Shown here: one piece after another, positions 13,683-21,466 of the stretch
Layout of the letters: each line of letters opens with the position of its first letter
Position numbering within the stretch: the first letter of the stretch is position 1
From: JBFLYO01 sp040756745
Lineage (GTDB): Bacteria > Bacteroidota > Ignavibacteria > UBA10030 > UBA6906
Assembly (NCBI GenBank): GCA_040756745.1
Contig: JBFLYO010000041.1
Coordinates: 1 to 24,302 of the forward strand
Length of the DNA stretch: 24,302 nt
Direction of reading: 5' to 3'
Notes under the pieces: model-generated
Told to the model about the DNA's origin: nothing
Database searches by the model: none
What the model saw: only the letters and a program-made list of their open reading frames with translations
Translations under genes and position numbers: made by a program

Positions 13683-14554
13683 GCGTAGAGCGTGCCCGTG
13701 TTGATGACCGGCTGTGCTTCCCTGTCGGCCACGAGCGCGACGAGGAGGTTATTTACCATACTCGCCTTCTTCTCCTCGTCCAGTTCGACGACCCGTTGGT
13801 CGGTCAGCATTTTGAGGGCGCTCTCCACCATTCCGACAGCTCCCTCGACGATCTTCTGTCGTGCGGCAACGATGGCCTCGGCCTGCTGGCGACGGAGCAT
13901 CGCCTGCGCGATCTCCGGGGCGTAGGCAAGGTGGCTGATGCGAGCCTCGATCACATCCACCCCGGCCACCTCCAGCCGCGCTTCCAGATGCTGGCGCAGC
14001 GTGTCCGCGATCTCCTTGGGATTCCCGCGGAGCGACGCCTTCCCTTCGTCATGCGAATCGTACGGATACTGCGAGGCGAGCGACCGGATGGCAGTCTCGC
14101 TCTGGACCGCAACGAAGCCCTGGTAATTCTCGACGTCGAACAGTGCCCGCGCGGAATCCACGACCCGCCAGACCACGACTGCGGCGATCTCGATCGGATT
14201 CCCCTGCAGGTCGTTCACCTTGATCCGCTCGCTGTTGAAGTTGTGAATCCGCAGCGACACGTGCCGCTTCACCGTGAGCGGGTTGGTCCACCAGAAGCCC
14301 GCATCGCGCACGGAGCCGGCATAGCGTCCCAGGAACACGAGCACCCGCGCCTCATTCGGCTGGACGATGAAGAACCCCGGCAGGGCGAACACCGCGACGA
14401 GCACGGTGATGATGAAATACCAAATGTTGGAGTTGTCGTGTTCCGCCACCATCCCCCGGAGAAGAGCATACGACAGAGAGACCAGGGCGAAGACGATCAG
14501 GAGCATGAAGAAGCCGCTCAGGCGGAAACCGTTCTGTTCACGAATCGTATCCAT
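13679..14554 (-). CDS. SPFH/band-7 domain membrane protein
   Basis: The 291-residue protein belongs to the stomatin/prohibitin/flotillin superfamily, whose members form oligomeric membrane scaffolds. Two hydrophobic segments lie near the N-terminus (about 14-33, GFFMLLIVFALVSLSYALL, and about 45-64, WYFIITVLVAVFALPGFFIV). The band-7 core follows: QPNEARVLVFLGRYAGSVRDAGFWWTNPL, a conserved start of this domain, then LQGNPIEIAAVVVWRVVDSARALFDVENY and SLASQYPYD. A coiled-coil-prone helix (about 205-250, with MLRRQQAEAIVAARQKIVEGAV) comes next. GGGAGG lies 4 bp before the ATG at 14554, which rules out the longer frame. No NfeD partner is adjacent; the RHH gene follows instead. Confidence 0.93.
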   Translation of the reverse strand: MDTIREQNGFRLSGFFMLLIVFALVSLSYALLRGMVAEHDNSNIWYFIITVLVAVFALPGFFIVQPNEARVLVFLGRYAGSVRDAGFWWTNPLTVKRHVSLRIHNFNSERIKVNDLQGNPIEIAAVVVWRVVDSARALFDVENYQGFVAVQSETAIRSLASQYPYDSHDEGKASLRGNPKEIADTLRQHLEARLEVAGVDVIEARISHLAYAPEIAQAMLRRQQAEAIVAARQKIVEGAVGMVESALKMLTDQRVVELDEEKKASMVNNLLVALVADREAQPVINTGTLYA

Positions 14555-14568
14555 GAGACCTCCCGTAG

Positions 14569-14602
14569 TGTGATAGTATAATGATATCACATTGCTATCA
14601 CA
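14569..14602 (-). promoter_or_regulatory. Triple TGTGATA operator-like element across the SPFH/RHH promoter
   Basis: Three half-sites TGTGATA[G/T] occur: 14569-14576 on the plus strand, and 14584-14591 and 14595-14602 on the minus strand. The last two are 11 bp apart, one helical turn. The outer pair forms a perfect 8-bp inverted repeat with an 18-bp spacer. The element covers the promoter spacer, the -10 and the expected start site, where a repressor would block RNA polymerase. The RHH protein of the same operon is the obvious candidate ligand. Confidence 0.6.
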
Positions 14603-14609
14603 AAGTCAA
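14581..14609 (-). promoter_or_regulatory. Sigma-70-type promoter of the SPFH/RHH operon
   Basis: TTGACT (14604-14609) and TATCAT (14581-14586) are separated by exactly 17 bp on the minus strand, giving a start near 14574 and a leader of about 20 nt. The AT-rich patch stands out from the GC-rich surroundings. Confidence 0.65.
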
Positions 14610-14616
14610 GTCCGAG

Positions 14617-14630
14617 CTCCCTTACGGGAG
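14617..14630. repeat. Short hairpin upstream of the SPFH promoter
   Basis: CTCCC and GGGAG flank a TTAC loop, 8 bp upstream of the -35 and about 115 bp after the TPR gene stop. It could weakly terminate transcription from the peptidase/TPR operon but has no T-run. Confidence 0.3.
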
Positions 14631-14722
14631 AGGGGGAAATTCTGATCAGGGGGCGACGGCAATGAAGGGGAACTATTGAATCACTGGCGTTCCAGCGCGG
14701 GAATCACATTGTGGTGCGTGTG

Positions 14723-14738
14723 CCGGGAGATCTCCGGG
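14723..14738. repeat. Palindrome just after the TPR gene stop
   Basis: GGAGATCTCC (14726-14735) is a perfect palindrome. It extends to CC/GG after one mismatch on each side and lies 8 bp downstream of the TPR stop codon. It is a possible weak transcript 3' structure. The rest of 14609-14745 holds nothing I recognise. Confidence 0.3.
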
Positions 14739-14745
14739 TAAAGCA

Positions 14746-15486
14746 TCAGCGGTGGGAAAGGGATTCAACCAATGCCCTGGCCTTCTCCCGACGTGGCCGG
14801 TCGATCGCTGTCCGGATGGGCAGCCCGGCCGCCGTCTCAAGTGCCGCACGGGCCTCCGACTCCCGCCCCATGTCGATGTAGAGCACCCCCAGCTCGTACC
14901 AGTGCCGCATGATGCCGGGAGCGAGCCGCACGGCCTGTTTCAGGGCCGCTTCAGACTCTTCGAACCCGCCCGACGGGACCCGCCCGAGGAATACCGTTGC
15001 CACCGAGCGCTGCAGCCAGCTCACATTCCCAAGCGCCCTGTAGAAGGAACCGAGGATCGAATATGCCGCGTCGTTTTCCGGATCGAGCGCAATGGCGCGA
15101 TGCGCCTCCCGCAACAGCTCCCAGGAGAGGGAGAGGCGCTCATCGAGAGGGGCAGCGAGCGCCCGATATCCCAGCGCCGCCGCAAGCCAGGTATGCCCAT
15201 CACTGCTCAACGAATCGATGACGATGCATTGCCGGGCCAGTTGCTCCGCCGAAGTGAACATGGCCGCCTGTTCGTTCGGTGACGCAACTTCCCCCATGCA
15301 CACATAGGCACGCGCGAGGCGCCATAAGAGGAGCGCGCTGTCCGGCGATCCGAACAGTGCCCCCCGGTAACACTCGACGGCGCGCCCATAGTCGATGCGG
15401 AAAAACGCGTCGTCGCCCGCGGCGGCCGCCTCGGGGAGATCAGAAACTGTCGTCCATGCCGAGAGGACGATCGCAAGCGTCAGCAT
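14746..15486 (-). CDS. Exported TPR-like protein, function unknown
   Basis: The 246-residue protein starts with a short hydrophobic segment (MLTLAIVLSAWTTVSD), a possible signal peptide. The rest is helical with tetratricopeptide-like units: DDAFFRIDYGRAVECYRGALFGSPDSALLLWRLARAYVC, LREAHRAIALDPENDAAYSILGSFYRALG and ALKQAVRLAPGIMRHWYELGVLYIDMGRESEARAALETA. TPRs normally mediate protein-protein contacts. The ATG at 15486 overlaps the peptidase TGA by one base (TGATG), so the frame's upstream TTG is not needed. Coupling to the secreted peptidase suggests a partner or localisation factor for it, which is inference. Confidence 0.75.
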   Translation of the reverse strand: MLTLAIVLSAWTTVSDLPEAAAAGDDAFFRIDYGRAVECYRGALFGSPDSALLLWRLARAYVCMGEVASPNEQAAMFTSAEQLARQCIVIDSLSSDGHTWLAAALGYRALAAPLDERLSLSWELLREAHRAIALDPENDAAYSILGSFYRALGNVSWLQRSVATVFLGRVPSGGFEESEAALKQAVRLAPGIMRHWYELGVLYIDMGRESEARAALETAAGLPIRTAIDRPRREKARALVESLSHR

Positions 15487-17585
15487 CAATCCGCCGCGGA
15501 GCCCTGGAGCTGCCTCAACGCCTGCTCCGTCGCGGCGAGCATCGCGCCGGGTCCGACGGGCGCCCCTGTCGCCTTCTGCATCCAGAGATCCGGTGCGATG
15601 TTGCCGGCAAGCGCCATCCGTTCGAATTCGGGCCCCACCGACCCCGATGTTCGCATCCTCTCCTCGATCTGGTGCGCTATCAGGTGGCCGATCGGATAGT
15701 CGGGAAGATAGAGGAACGAATGGATCATGTGCGAGTAGATCGCGAGGAGCACCACGTCCCGCCGGTGAAAGACTGGAGCGTAATAGGCGTTCCAGATCTC
15801 TTTTGCAATTCCGATCGTCGCTTCTTTCAATTGGGCAGGGGTCGCAGCCGGATGGTCGTACATCCAGTGCCAGACCCGCATGTCCACGAGAGCCACGCCG
15901 GCAATCTCATACGTCCCCCAGAAATCGTTCAGCGTCTTCAGGGCCTCCGCCTTCGGGTCGGCGCTCGTCAGCCCGAGCAGTTCAAGGTCGTGCCCCTGAA
16001 ACACAAACGCGAGGGCCTCCGTAAAAGCCGTGTTCGGCACCCCCGCGAGCAGGGTGTGATCGCTCAGATTCAGAGAGATCACCTGCTCGACGTTGTGTCC
16101 CATTTCGTGGACTGCGATATTGAACCCCTTGTAGTTCATCCCGTCGGCTTCCACGCGGGTGCGAAGTCGCGCAGCGGCGGACCGCATCGCCGCACCCATG
16201 GCGTGCCCGGATCCGCGCGCGGGGTCAACTTCGATGTGGTCGGCCAGATATGCCGCACGCTCAGGGGGAAACCCGAGCTTCTCAAGCAGGCGCGGGATGT
16301 CGCGCCTGTAAGCTTCGGGCGTGGGATAGAGCTTCCGGACGATGCCGTCAAGTTGGGCCTCGGTGTACGATCCACGCGACCTGAAACCGTTGTACCAGAT
16401 ATCGAACGGTTCAAGCGGACGGCCAAGCCGCTTCTCGATCAACGCGGCAACGCGGCCGACGAGAGGCGATGAGACCACCTCTTCGAGCATGGCTTTCACC
16501 CGCTGCTCCGGGATCTCACGGTCCTCGTTGAAGCGCCGCGCGATCAGTGACGGGGCCGTCGGCGAATACGGATCCGCCTTGCGCGAGGCCTCATACGTTT
16601 TCCACAACACCGCGTAACGGGTATCGGGCTCGCGGTCAGCAGAGACCTTCACGCCTGGCTTCGCCGGCCCGTCCTGATTCGCAGCCGGCGTACCGGACAC
16701 CTGATTGGTCGCGGGGTTCCAGTCGACCCCTGGATTGTTCACGACTGCCGCGGGAATCGTTTGTGTCACGATCCGCTCCATCACCGTCTGGATCAGCCGC
16801 TGTTTGAGGAGACCGGGGGATCCTTCCGCAGACTCTGCTTTGATCTCGTCCCGCAGGTTCCAGTGCGACAGGAGGCGCAGCTTTCTGGGGAAGCGCCGCT
16901 CTCCTTTCGCGTCGAGGACATGGTGCATCCAGATATTGTATCCCGCAATGTACTGATCCGCCTCTGCCGCTGCCTCTGCGATGGCGAGATTGACCTCGGC
17001 TGGCATTCGTTTGCCGAAGGGGCGTGTAAGCCGGGCTTCCGCCCACTGGCGCCGGGACCAGCGCTCCCCGTTTTGCAGCCGCTCCTCGAGGGTGGTGAGG
17101 GGGAAATTCAGCAATATCGAAAACGCAAGCTTGTTCCTGAAGAAGTCGTCGATGACGTGAGCAGACGGGTCGTAGCCGGCCAGAATTTCGTCGAACGGGA
17201 GGACAGGACCGATGTCAAGATCGGCCTGCGTTCGCAAATGCCTGCCAATCTCAACCATGTGCCCGTTCAATTGCTCGAAGATCTTTTCGCATCGATGGAA
17301 CATCGTATCGAGCGTGGCCGGATCGGCGATGAAATGCCGGCGCGCCAGATCCGCAAACGCAGCGGCGTCGCCGTCTTCGTTCCTCCACAGCAATGCGGCC
17401 TGGCGGAGCCCCCGCCGGATCCGTGACGCCTGCGCGTCACCGTGTATGGCGATGAGTTCCTTCTCCAGAGAAGCTACGGTGTGCGAGAGCCAGGGAAGGG
17501 CATCGCCTCCGCCTGGCGTCTGGCCAGGTGCGGTCATGGTCAACGCCAATGCAATGGTGGTCAGTAAGAGAAATCGAATTCGCAT
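15486..17585 (-). CDS. Secreted gluzincin zinc metallopeptidase (HEMGH)
   Basis: The 699-residue protein has a signal peptide (MRIRFLLLTTIALALTMTAPG). Its zinc-peptidase motif HEMGH is at 493-497, and a likely third ligand Glu (E523 in NTAFTEALAFVFQGHD) lies 26 residues after the motif, as in gluzincins such as the M2/M3/M32 groups. The body is largely alpha-helical, again like those peptidases. A low-complexity insert (about 280-320, NPGVDWNPATNQVSGTPAANQDGPAKPG) probably forms a surface loop. I cannot assign a precise MEROPS family. GAGGA lies about 8 bp before the ATG at 17585. It is co-translated with the TPR gene downstream. Confidence 0.82.
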   Translation of the reverse strand: MRIRFLLLTTIALALTMTAPGQTPGGGDALPWLSHTVASLEKELIAIHGDAQASRIRRGLRQAALLWRNEDGDAAAFADLARRHFIADPATLDTMFHRCEKIFEQLNGHMVEIGRHLRTQADLDIGPVLPFDEILAGYDPSAHVIDDFFRNKLAFSILLNFPLTTLEERLQNGERWSRRQWAEARLTRPFGKRMPAEVNLAIAEAAAEADQYIAGYNIWMHHVLDAKGERRFPRKLRLLSHWNLRDEIKAESAEGSPGLLKQRLIQTVMERIVTQTIPAAVVNNPGVDWNPATNQVSGTPAANQDGPAKPGVKVSADREPDTRYAVLWKTYEASRKADPYSPTAPSLIARRFNEDREIPEQRVKAMLEEVVSSPLVGRVAALIEKRLGRPLEPFDIWYNGFRSRGSYTEAQLDGIVRKLYPTPEAYRRDIPRLLEKLGFPPERAAYLADHIEVDPARGSGHAMGAAMRSAAARLRTRVEADGMNYKGFNIAVHEMGHNVEQVISLNLSDHTLLAGVPNTAFTEALAFVFQGHDLELLGLTSADPKAEALKTLNDFWGTYEIAGVALVDMRVWHWMYDHPAATPAQLKEATIGIAKEIWNAYYAPVFHRRDVVLLAIYSHMIHSFLYLPDYPIGHLIAHQIEERMRTSGSVGPEFERMALAGNIAPDLWMQKATGAPVGPGAMLAATEQALRQLQGSAAD

Positions 17586-17687
17586 GGGGAGTATCCTCAG
17601 GTCAGAGAACGTGAAGGAATCGTCAAAGGTATCGCATTTCCACATGAACCACAACGAGCCGCCCCTTGCGTTCCGGCACCGGTGTCA

Positions 17688-18518
17688 TCAGCGCCCGGGG
17701 CGGTAATATTGCAGCGCTTCGGGGAGATGTTCCTTGATCTGCACAATCCGCTTCTCGTCCGAAGGGTGCGTGCTGAGAAACTCCGGAGGGGCCTGTCCCC
17801 CCTTCCCGGCAGCCATCCTCTCCCAGAATGCGACGGCCGACGAAGGATCATAACCGGCCATTGCCATGAAGATCAGACCGAGGTGGTCGGCTTCGCTCTC
17901 GTGCGTCCGGCTGTAGGGGAGGAGGACGCCAATCTGTGCCCCCGCCCCAAACACCCCAAGCCAGAGGTTCTGCGTTTCGTGTGGCTTGTTCTTCAGTACC
18001 TCCTGCAGCGCCGCGCCGCCAAACTGCGCGAGCAACTGCTGGCTCATGCGCTCACCCCCGTGTTCGGCAATTGCGTGGGCGATCTCGTGGCCCATGACGA
18101 CGGCAAGGCCGGTTTCGTCCTTCGTGACGGGGAGGATCCCTGTGTACACAACCACTTTTCCCCCCGGCATGCACCAGGCATTGACCTCTTTACTCTCCAC
18201 GAGATTGAACTCCCAGGAGTACCCCTGGAGCCGGTCGGCGTAGCCGTTTTGCGCCATGTAACGCTCGACCGCCGACTTGATCCTGTTCCCGACATTGCGC
18301 ACGAGCTGAACCTGCGTTTGGTTCGTGCTCAGCGTGTTGCTCTTCAGAAACTCGCCGTACTGTTGATAGCTCATCGAAAGCATTTGCGATCTCGGGATGA
18401 GGCTGAGCTGTCTCCGGCCCGTCACGGGGACGCTGGAACAGCTCAGCCCCAAGGCCACGAGCGTCGCCGCCACCATGAATGTGGAGACGCGCCGTCGCAG
18501 GTCGATTGCGGTTACCAT
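17688..18518 (-). CDS. M48-family metallopeptidase lipoprotein (LoiP/YcaL-like)
   Basis: The 276-residue protein has a lipoprotein signal (MVAATLVALGLSC, lipid Cys at 27), followed by the segment SSVPVTGRRQLSLIPRSQM that is common in this family. The active site HEIAH is at 144-148 and the third-ligand motif ESEAD at 207-211. FNLVESKEVNAWCMPGGKVVVYTGIL is the typical stretch before the active site. LoiP-type enzymes act in outer-membrane protein quality control at the inner face of the outer membrane. The ATG at 18518 has GAGGA about 8 bp upstream. It follows mscL by 25 bp, so the two may share a transcript, linking osmotic and envelope stress functions (inference). Confidence 0.93.
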   Translation of the reverse strand: MVTAIDLRRRVSTFMVAATLVALGLSCSSVPVTGRRQLSLIPRSQMLSMSYQQYGEFLKSNTLSTNQTQVQLVRNVGNRIKSAVERYMAQNGYADRLQGYSWEFNLVESKEVNAWCMPGGKVVVYTGILPVTKDETGLAVVMGHEIAHAIAEHGGERMSQQLLAQFGGAALQEVLKNKPHETQNLWLGVFGAGAQIGVLLPYSRTHESEADHLGLIFMAMAGYDPSSAVAFWERMAAGKGGQAPPEFLSTHPSDEKRIVQIKEHLPEALQYYRPGR

Positions 18519-18543
18519 GACATGATCCTCTTCGTGTCGAACG

Positions 18544-18933
18544 TTATCGCGTTCTAAGCAGGTCCCGGATCTCTGCAAGCAGGCGCTCCTGCGGCGGCGG
18601 CCCGGGAATTTCCTCTTTCGCCCGCTTTAACGCATTGATGGCCTTAACGAAGATGAAAATTGCGAACGCCACGATGGAAAAGTCGAACAGCGCCTGGATG
18701 AATGCGCCGTACCTCAACGACACAGCGGGAGAATCGGCAGAGGCTGATTTGAGTGTGATGGCAAGGTCGGAAAAGTCGACCCCTCCAATCAGCAGGCCGA
18801 GCGGCGGCATGATGACGTCAGCGACGAGGGATGAGACGATCTTGCCGAAGGCCGCCCCGATGATGATGCCGACGGCCAGGTCGACGACATTACCGCGCAT
18901 CGCAAATTCTTTGAACTCCTTGATCATAGTCAT
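18544..18933 (-). CDS. mscL: Large-conductance mechanosensitive channel MscL
   Basis: MscL opens under membrane tension to release solutes on hypo-osmotic shock. The 129-residue protein matches the family along its length: MTMIKEFKEFAMRGNVVDLAVGIIIGAAFGKIVSSLVADVIMPPLG (N-terminal helix and TM1 with the Gly-rich gate). TM2 (about 73-97) and the cytoplasmic helix ending LLAEIRDLL follow. The periplasmic loop is of normal length. The first ATG (18933) aligns with the usual MSIIKEF start; a second at codon 3 is possible. It is probably the first gene of an mscL-M48 operon. Confidence 0.98.
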   Translation of the reverse strand: MTMIKEFKEFAMRGNVVDLAVGIIIGAAFGKIVSSLVADVIMPPLGLLIGGVDFSDLAITLKSASADSPAVSLRYGAFIQALFDFSIVAFAIFIFVKAINALKRAKEEIPGPPPQERLLAEIRDLLRTR

Positions 18934-19016
18934 AGTGGTCTCTGGAAATTGTGTCAGTGCAATACTGGTTCAGTCCACCAATACTACTCAATCGGCTCAA
19001 CGAAATCAACGCCGGC

Positions 19017-19047
19017 TTGCGTGTCATGGCCCGACGGACTATCTTTG
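19017..19047 (+). promoter_or_regulatory. Bacteroidota-type promoter for the TPR gene
   Basis: TATCTTTG (19040-19047) is an exact match to the Bacteroidota -7 consensus TAnnTTTG, with TTG (19017-19019) 20 bp upstream, near the expected -33 position. The start codon is about 18 bp further, so the leader would be very short. Confidence 0.45.
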
Positions 19048-19065
19048 AGGGAACTTGGTTGACGA

Positions 19066-20601
19066 ATGATGTCACTGTTCCCGACCACGGTCATCGTCGC
19101 ACTGATTCTCAACGCGGGGAGCACTGCCCCCGGCGGAGAACCCGATTGGGCCGAGGTGCACAACCTCACCATGCGTGGGATAGACCGTCTCTACAATCTC
19201 GAGATGGACGAGGCGCTCGCCACATTCGACAGCGTCAAGGCCATGGCGCCCACCGACCCTCGGGGATACTTCTTCGGCAGCATGGTGCGGTTCTGGCAGT
19301 TCTCGTTGACACGCACAGCGAAGGAGTACGAGGCCTTCATTCAGAACTCCGAAGAGGTGATCGCCCGCTGCGAAGAAATTCTCGACGCCAATGACGATGA
19401 CACGATGGCCAGGTTCTATCTCGGCGGGATTTACGGATATCGCGGTCTTGCCCACCATGCCAACAACTCCATGCTCAGGGCGGTGGCCGATGGCAAGCGG
19501 GGCTATTCCTATCTGCGCGAGGCTATTGAGCGGCGGCCCGACCTGTATGATGCGCAGCTGGGGTTCGGCATCTTCACCTACCTCTCCGGCAAGGTCCCCC
19601 GTACGCTCCGCTGGATCGTCAGCATGCTGGGGTTCGCCGGCGACGTGGATACGGGACTAAAGATGCTCCAATCGGCCGCGGAGAAGGGGGTCTATACCCG
19701 GAGCGAGGCTGCGTTCTTCCTCTCACAGTTCCTGTTCACCGAGCATCGCGGGGAGGAGGCCTTCGCGTGGATAGACCAGCTGATCACAAAATACCCCGAC
19801 AATACGCTCTTCCTGCTCATGAAGTCCGGATGGAAGTCGCGTGAGGGAAAGCTTGACGAGGCGCTGGCGGCTGCGCAGAGGGCTGCCGAGATCAATGCCC
19901 GGAAAAAGGTTCCGTTCGGTGAAGAGTTTGCGTTCAGTACTCTGGGGAACCTGTATTTCGCGAGGAACGACTTCGTGCGCTCGCGGGAGTGTTTCGAGAG
20001 GTTCCTGACCACGGTCCGCAGCCGGGAATATGCTGCAAACCGGGCATACTACCGGCTCGGCGTCGCCCAGGAAATCACTGGCGCCCGATCGCTCGCTGTG
20101 GGAACGTTTGCCAGAGTCAGGCCCTCAGAGAATGACGAGTGGGGATGGAGCATGTACTACTACCGGCGGGCACTGGAGCGTGTAACGCTCCCCTTGTCAC
20201 AAGGTGACATTCTTGCCATCATGGCTGACAACGAGCTCGGTCTGAAGAACTACGACAGCGCCAGGACGCACCTTGAGCGCGCGCTCATCCTGACACCGGG
20301 AGACCCAGACCTCGAGGCAAGGGCACTGTATTCCCTGATGCAACTCCATTTTGATCAGGAGCGCTTCGTCGAATCGGTGGAGGCCGGACTCCGGCTTGTG
20401 GCCCTCAAACCGTCACGCGAGACGTGGCTGATCCCGCACGGCTACTATCGCCTCGGACGGGCGTACGCCCGCCTGGGAAGGATCAGTGAAGCACGTGAAG
20501 CGTTTGATCGGGTGGATGACTTCGATGACTTTGACTTTCAGTCGAGTCTTGAGGAACGAGTTGAAGAAGAACTTACGAAGTTAGACTCGCCGGCTGGCTA
20601 A
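19066..20601 (+). CDS. Exported TPR-repeat protein, function unknown
   Basis: The 511-residue protein has a short hydrophobic N-terminus (MMSLFPTTVIVALILNAGS, likely signal peptide). Helical repeats fill the rest. TPR-like units include LYNLEMDEALATFDSVKAMAPTDPRGYFF, GKLDEALAAAQRAAEINARK, NLYFARNDFVRSRECFERFL, LGLKNYDSARTHLERALILTPGDPDLEARAL and RLGRISEAREAFDRVDDF. Several W/Y-rich segments (WGWSMYYYRRALERV) lie between them. The C-terminus is acidic (DDFDDFDFQSSLEERVEEELTKLD). It resembles the unannotated TPR proteins common in this phylum, and no enzymatic motif was seen. It is transcribed alone, divergent from mscL. An ATG at 19069 is an equally possible start. Confidence 0.8.
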   Translation: MMSLFPTTVIVALILNAGSTAPGGEPDWAEVHNLTMRGIDRLYNLEMDEALATFDSVKAMAPTDPRGYFFGSMVRFWQFSLTRTAKEYEAFIQNSEEVIARCEEILDANDDDTMARFYLGGIYGYRGLAHHANNSMLRAVADGKRGYSYLREAIERRPDLYDAQLGFGIFTYLSGKVPRTLRWIVSMLGFAGDVDTGLKMLQSAAEKGVYTRSEAAFFLSQFLFTEHRGEEAFAWIDQLITKYPDNTLFLLMKSGWKSREGKLDEALAAAQRAAEINARKKVPFGEEFAFSTLGNLYFARNDFVRSRECFERFLTTVRSREYAANRAYYRLGVAQEITGARSLAVGTFARVRPSENDEWGWSMYYYRRALERVTLPLSQGDILAIMADNELGLKNYDSARTHLERALILTPGDPDLEARALYSLMQLHFDQERFVESVEAGLRLVALKPSRETWLIPHGYYRLGRAYARLGRISEAREAFDRVDDFDDFDFQSSLEERVEEELTKLDSPAG

Positions 20602-20632
20602 GTTCAGGCTTCCCCCCGCAGCGCCTGCCTCG

Positions 20633-20684
20633 TCCTTCCCCCTTACTCTCTTCTCTCTACTCTCTACTCTTGCTCTCCACCCTC
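20633..20684 (+). repeat. Polypyrimidine tract between convergent genes
   Basis: About 50 bases that are almost only C and T on the plus strand, including the tandem repeat CTCTACT-CTCTACT. It fills the space between the TPR stop and the stop of the minus-strand gene at 20683. No hairpin terminator was seen here. It could form a triplex (H-DNA) or influence transcription end points. Confidence 0.5.
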
Positions 20685-21285
20685 AAAAGAGCGCCGCCCT
20701 CGCCTCATACGTCATCGGGGGGACGAACATTGCCGGCGAGAGTTTCACGCCGAGATCCACCTTCGCGGCACGAGCGATCCAATGCAGACCGGGCTGGATG
20801 TCCTCCCGGTACAGGAGCAGATGACTCCAACCCGCCATCCGCATGGTCAGCTGACCATCCACGTGTTCCAACGCTCTGCACTCATACCCTGCAATGGTCA
20901 CGGCCGGGAGCAGGCGAAATCCTGACGTCCCTCCCCTCGACACGATCTCATCATCAAAACGGATCTCCGTTCCCGCCATCGCAGGTCCCCGCTTGAAGAC
21001 GACCTTCTTGTCGTGCAACACAGTGTAGGCATCCTCCCCGTCGCAGAGCACCGACTCCTTCAGAAACCCTCCTGCGTAGGTGTCCTTTCGTTCCCTGCGT
21101 CCGAAGTCGTCGAAGTACACCACAACTCTCCCGCTCGTGCGGATCCTTCCTTCCATGGTCGTCGTCTCGAACACGATCATCCCCGACTTCACGTCATACT
21201 TCTTCTCCTGCTCCTGGGCGGAGGTGATGGAGCCTGCCACAACAAGAAGTGCGAGCATGCACACATCCCTGACGACGGAACGCAT
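20683..21285 (-). CDS. Exported protein of unknown function
   Basis: The 200-residue protein has a signal peptide (MRSVVRDVCMLALLVVAGSITSAQ). A beta-strand-rich body follows: SGMIVFETTTMEGRIRTSGRVVVYFDDFGRRERKDTY, then KESVLCDGEDAYTVLHDKKVVFKRG. This pattern resembles LolA/LppX-like or GLPGLI-type beta proteins that read out as repeated strands, but I cannot assign a family. Two Cys (in VLCDG and YECRA) could form a disulfide. AAGGAG is 8 bp before the ATG at 21285, so the upstream in-frame GTG is less likely. It stands between GH3 and the TPR gene with no clear functional link. Confidence 0.7.
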   Translation of the reverse strand: MRSVVRDVCMLALLVVAGSITSAQEQEKKYDVKSGMIVFETTTMEGRIRTSGRVVVYFDDFGRRERKDTYAGGFLKESVLCDGEDAYTVLHDKKVVFKRGPAMAGTEIRFDDEIVSRGGTSGFRLLPAVTIAGYECRALEHVDGQLTMRMAGWSHLLLYREDIQPGLHWIARAAKVDLGVKLSPAMFVPPMTYEARAALF

Positions 21286-21466
21286 TACCACTTCTCCTTC
21301 GAAGTGAGCTCAGGTTGAATAGCGTAACTCGTGTGTACGCAATCTATTGCTAAACATCGTGGTGGAGTGCGACATGCGTCACACTGTGATGCTGAGCACT
21401 TTTCGGGCCAAAAATCCTGAAAAATTGGCACACAGGGCCAGATCGATGTCGCTTCTCTTTAGTGAA

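Noticed and set aside
13511..16472. Plus-strand frames of more than 350 codons opposite SPFH and the HEMGH peptidase
   Set aside because: Arg/Pro/His-rich translations typical of GC-rich antisense frames; the minus-strand genes have signal peptides, active sites and coupled starts.
21400..21460. Sigma-54 promoter near TTGGCACACAG between GH3 and the exported protein
   Set aside because: Only the -24 half fits; no TTGC at the required distance, and the orientation does not lead to a gene.
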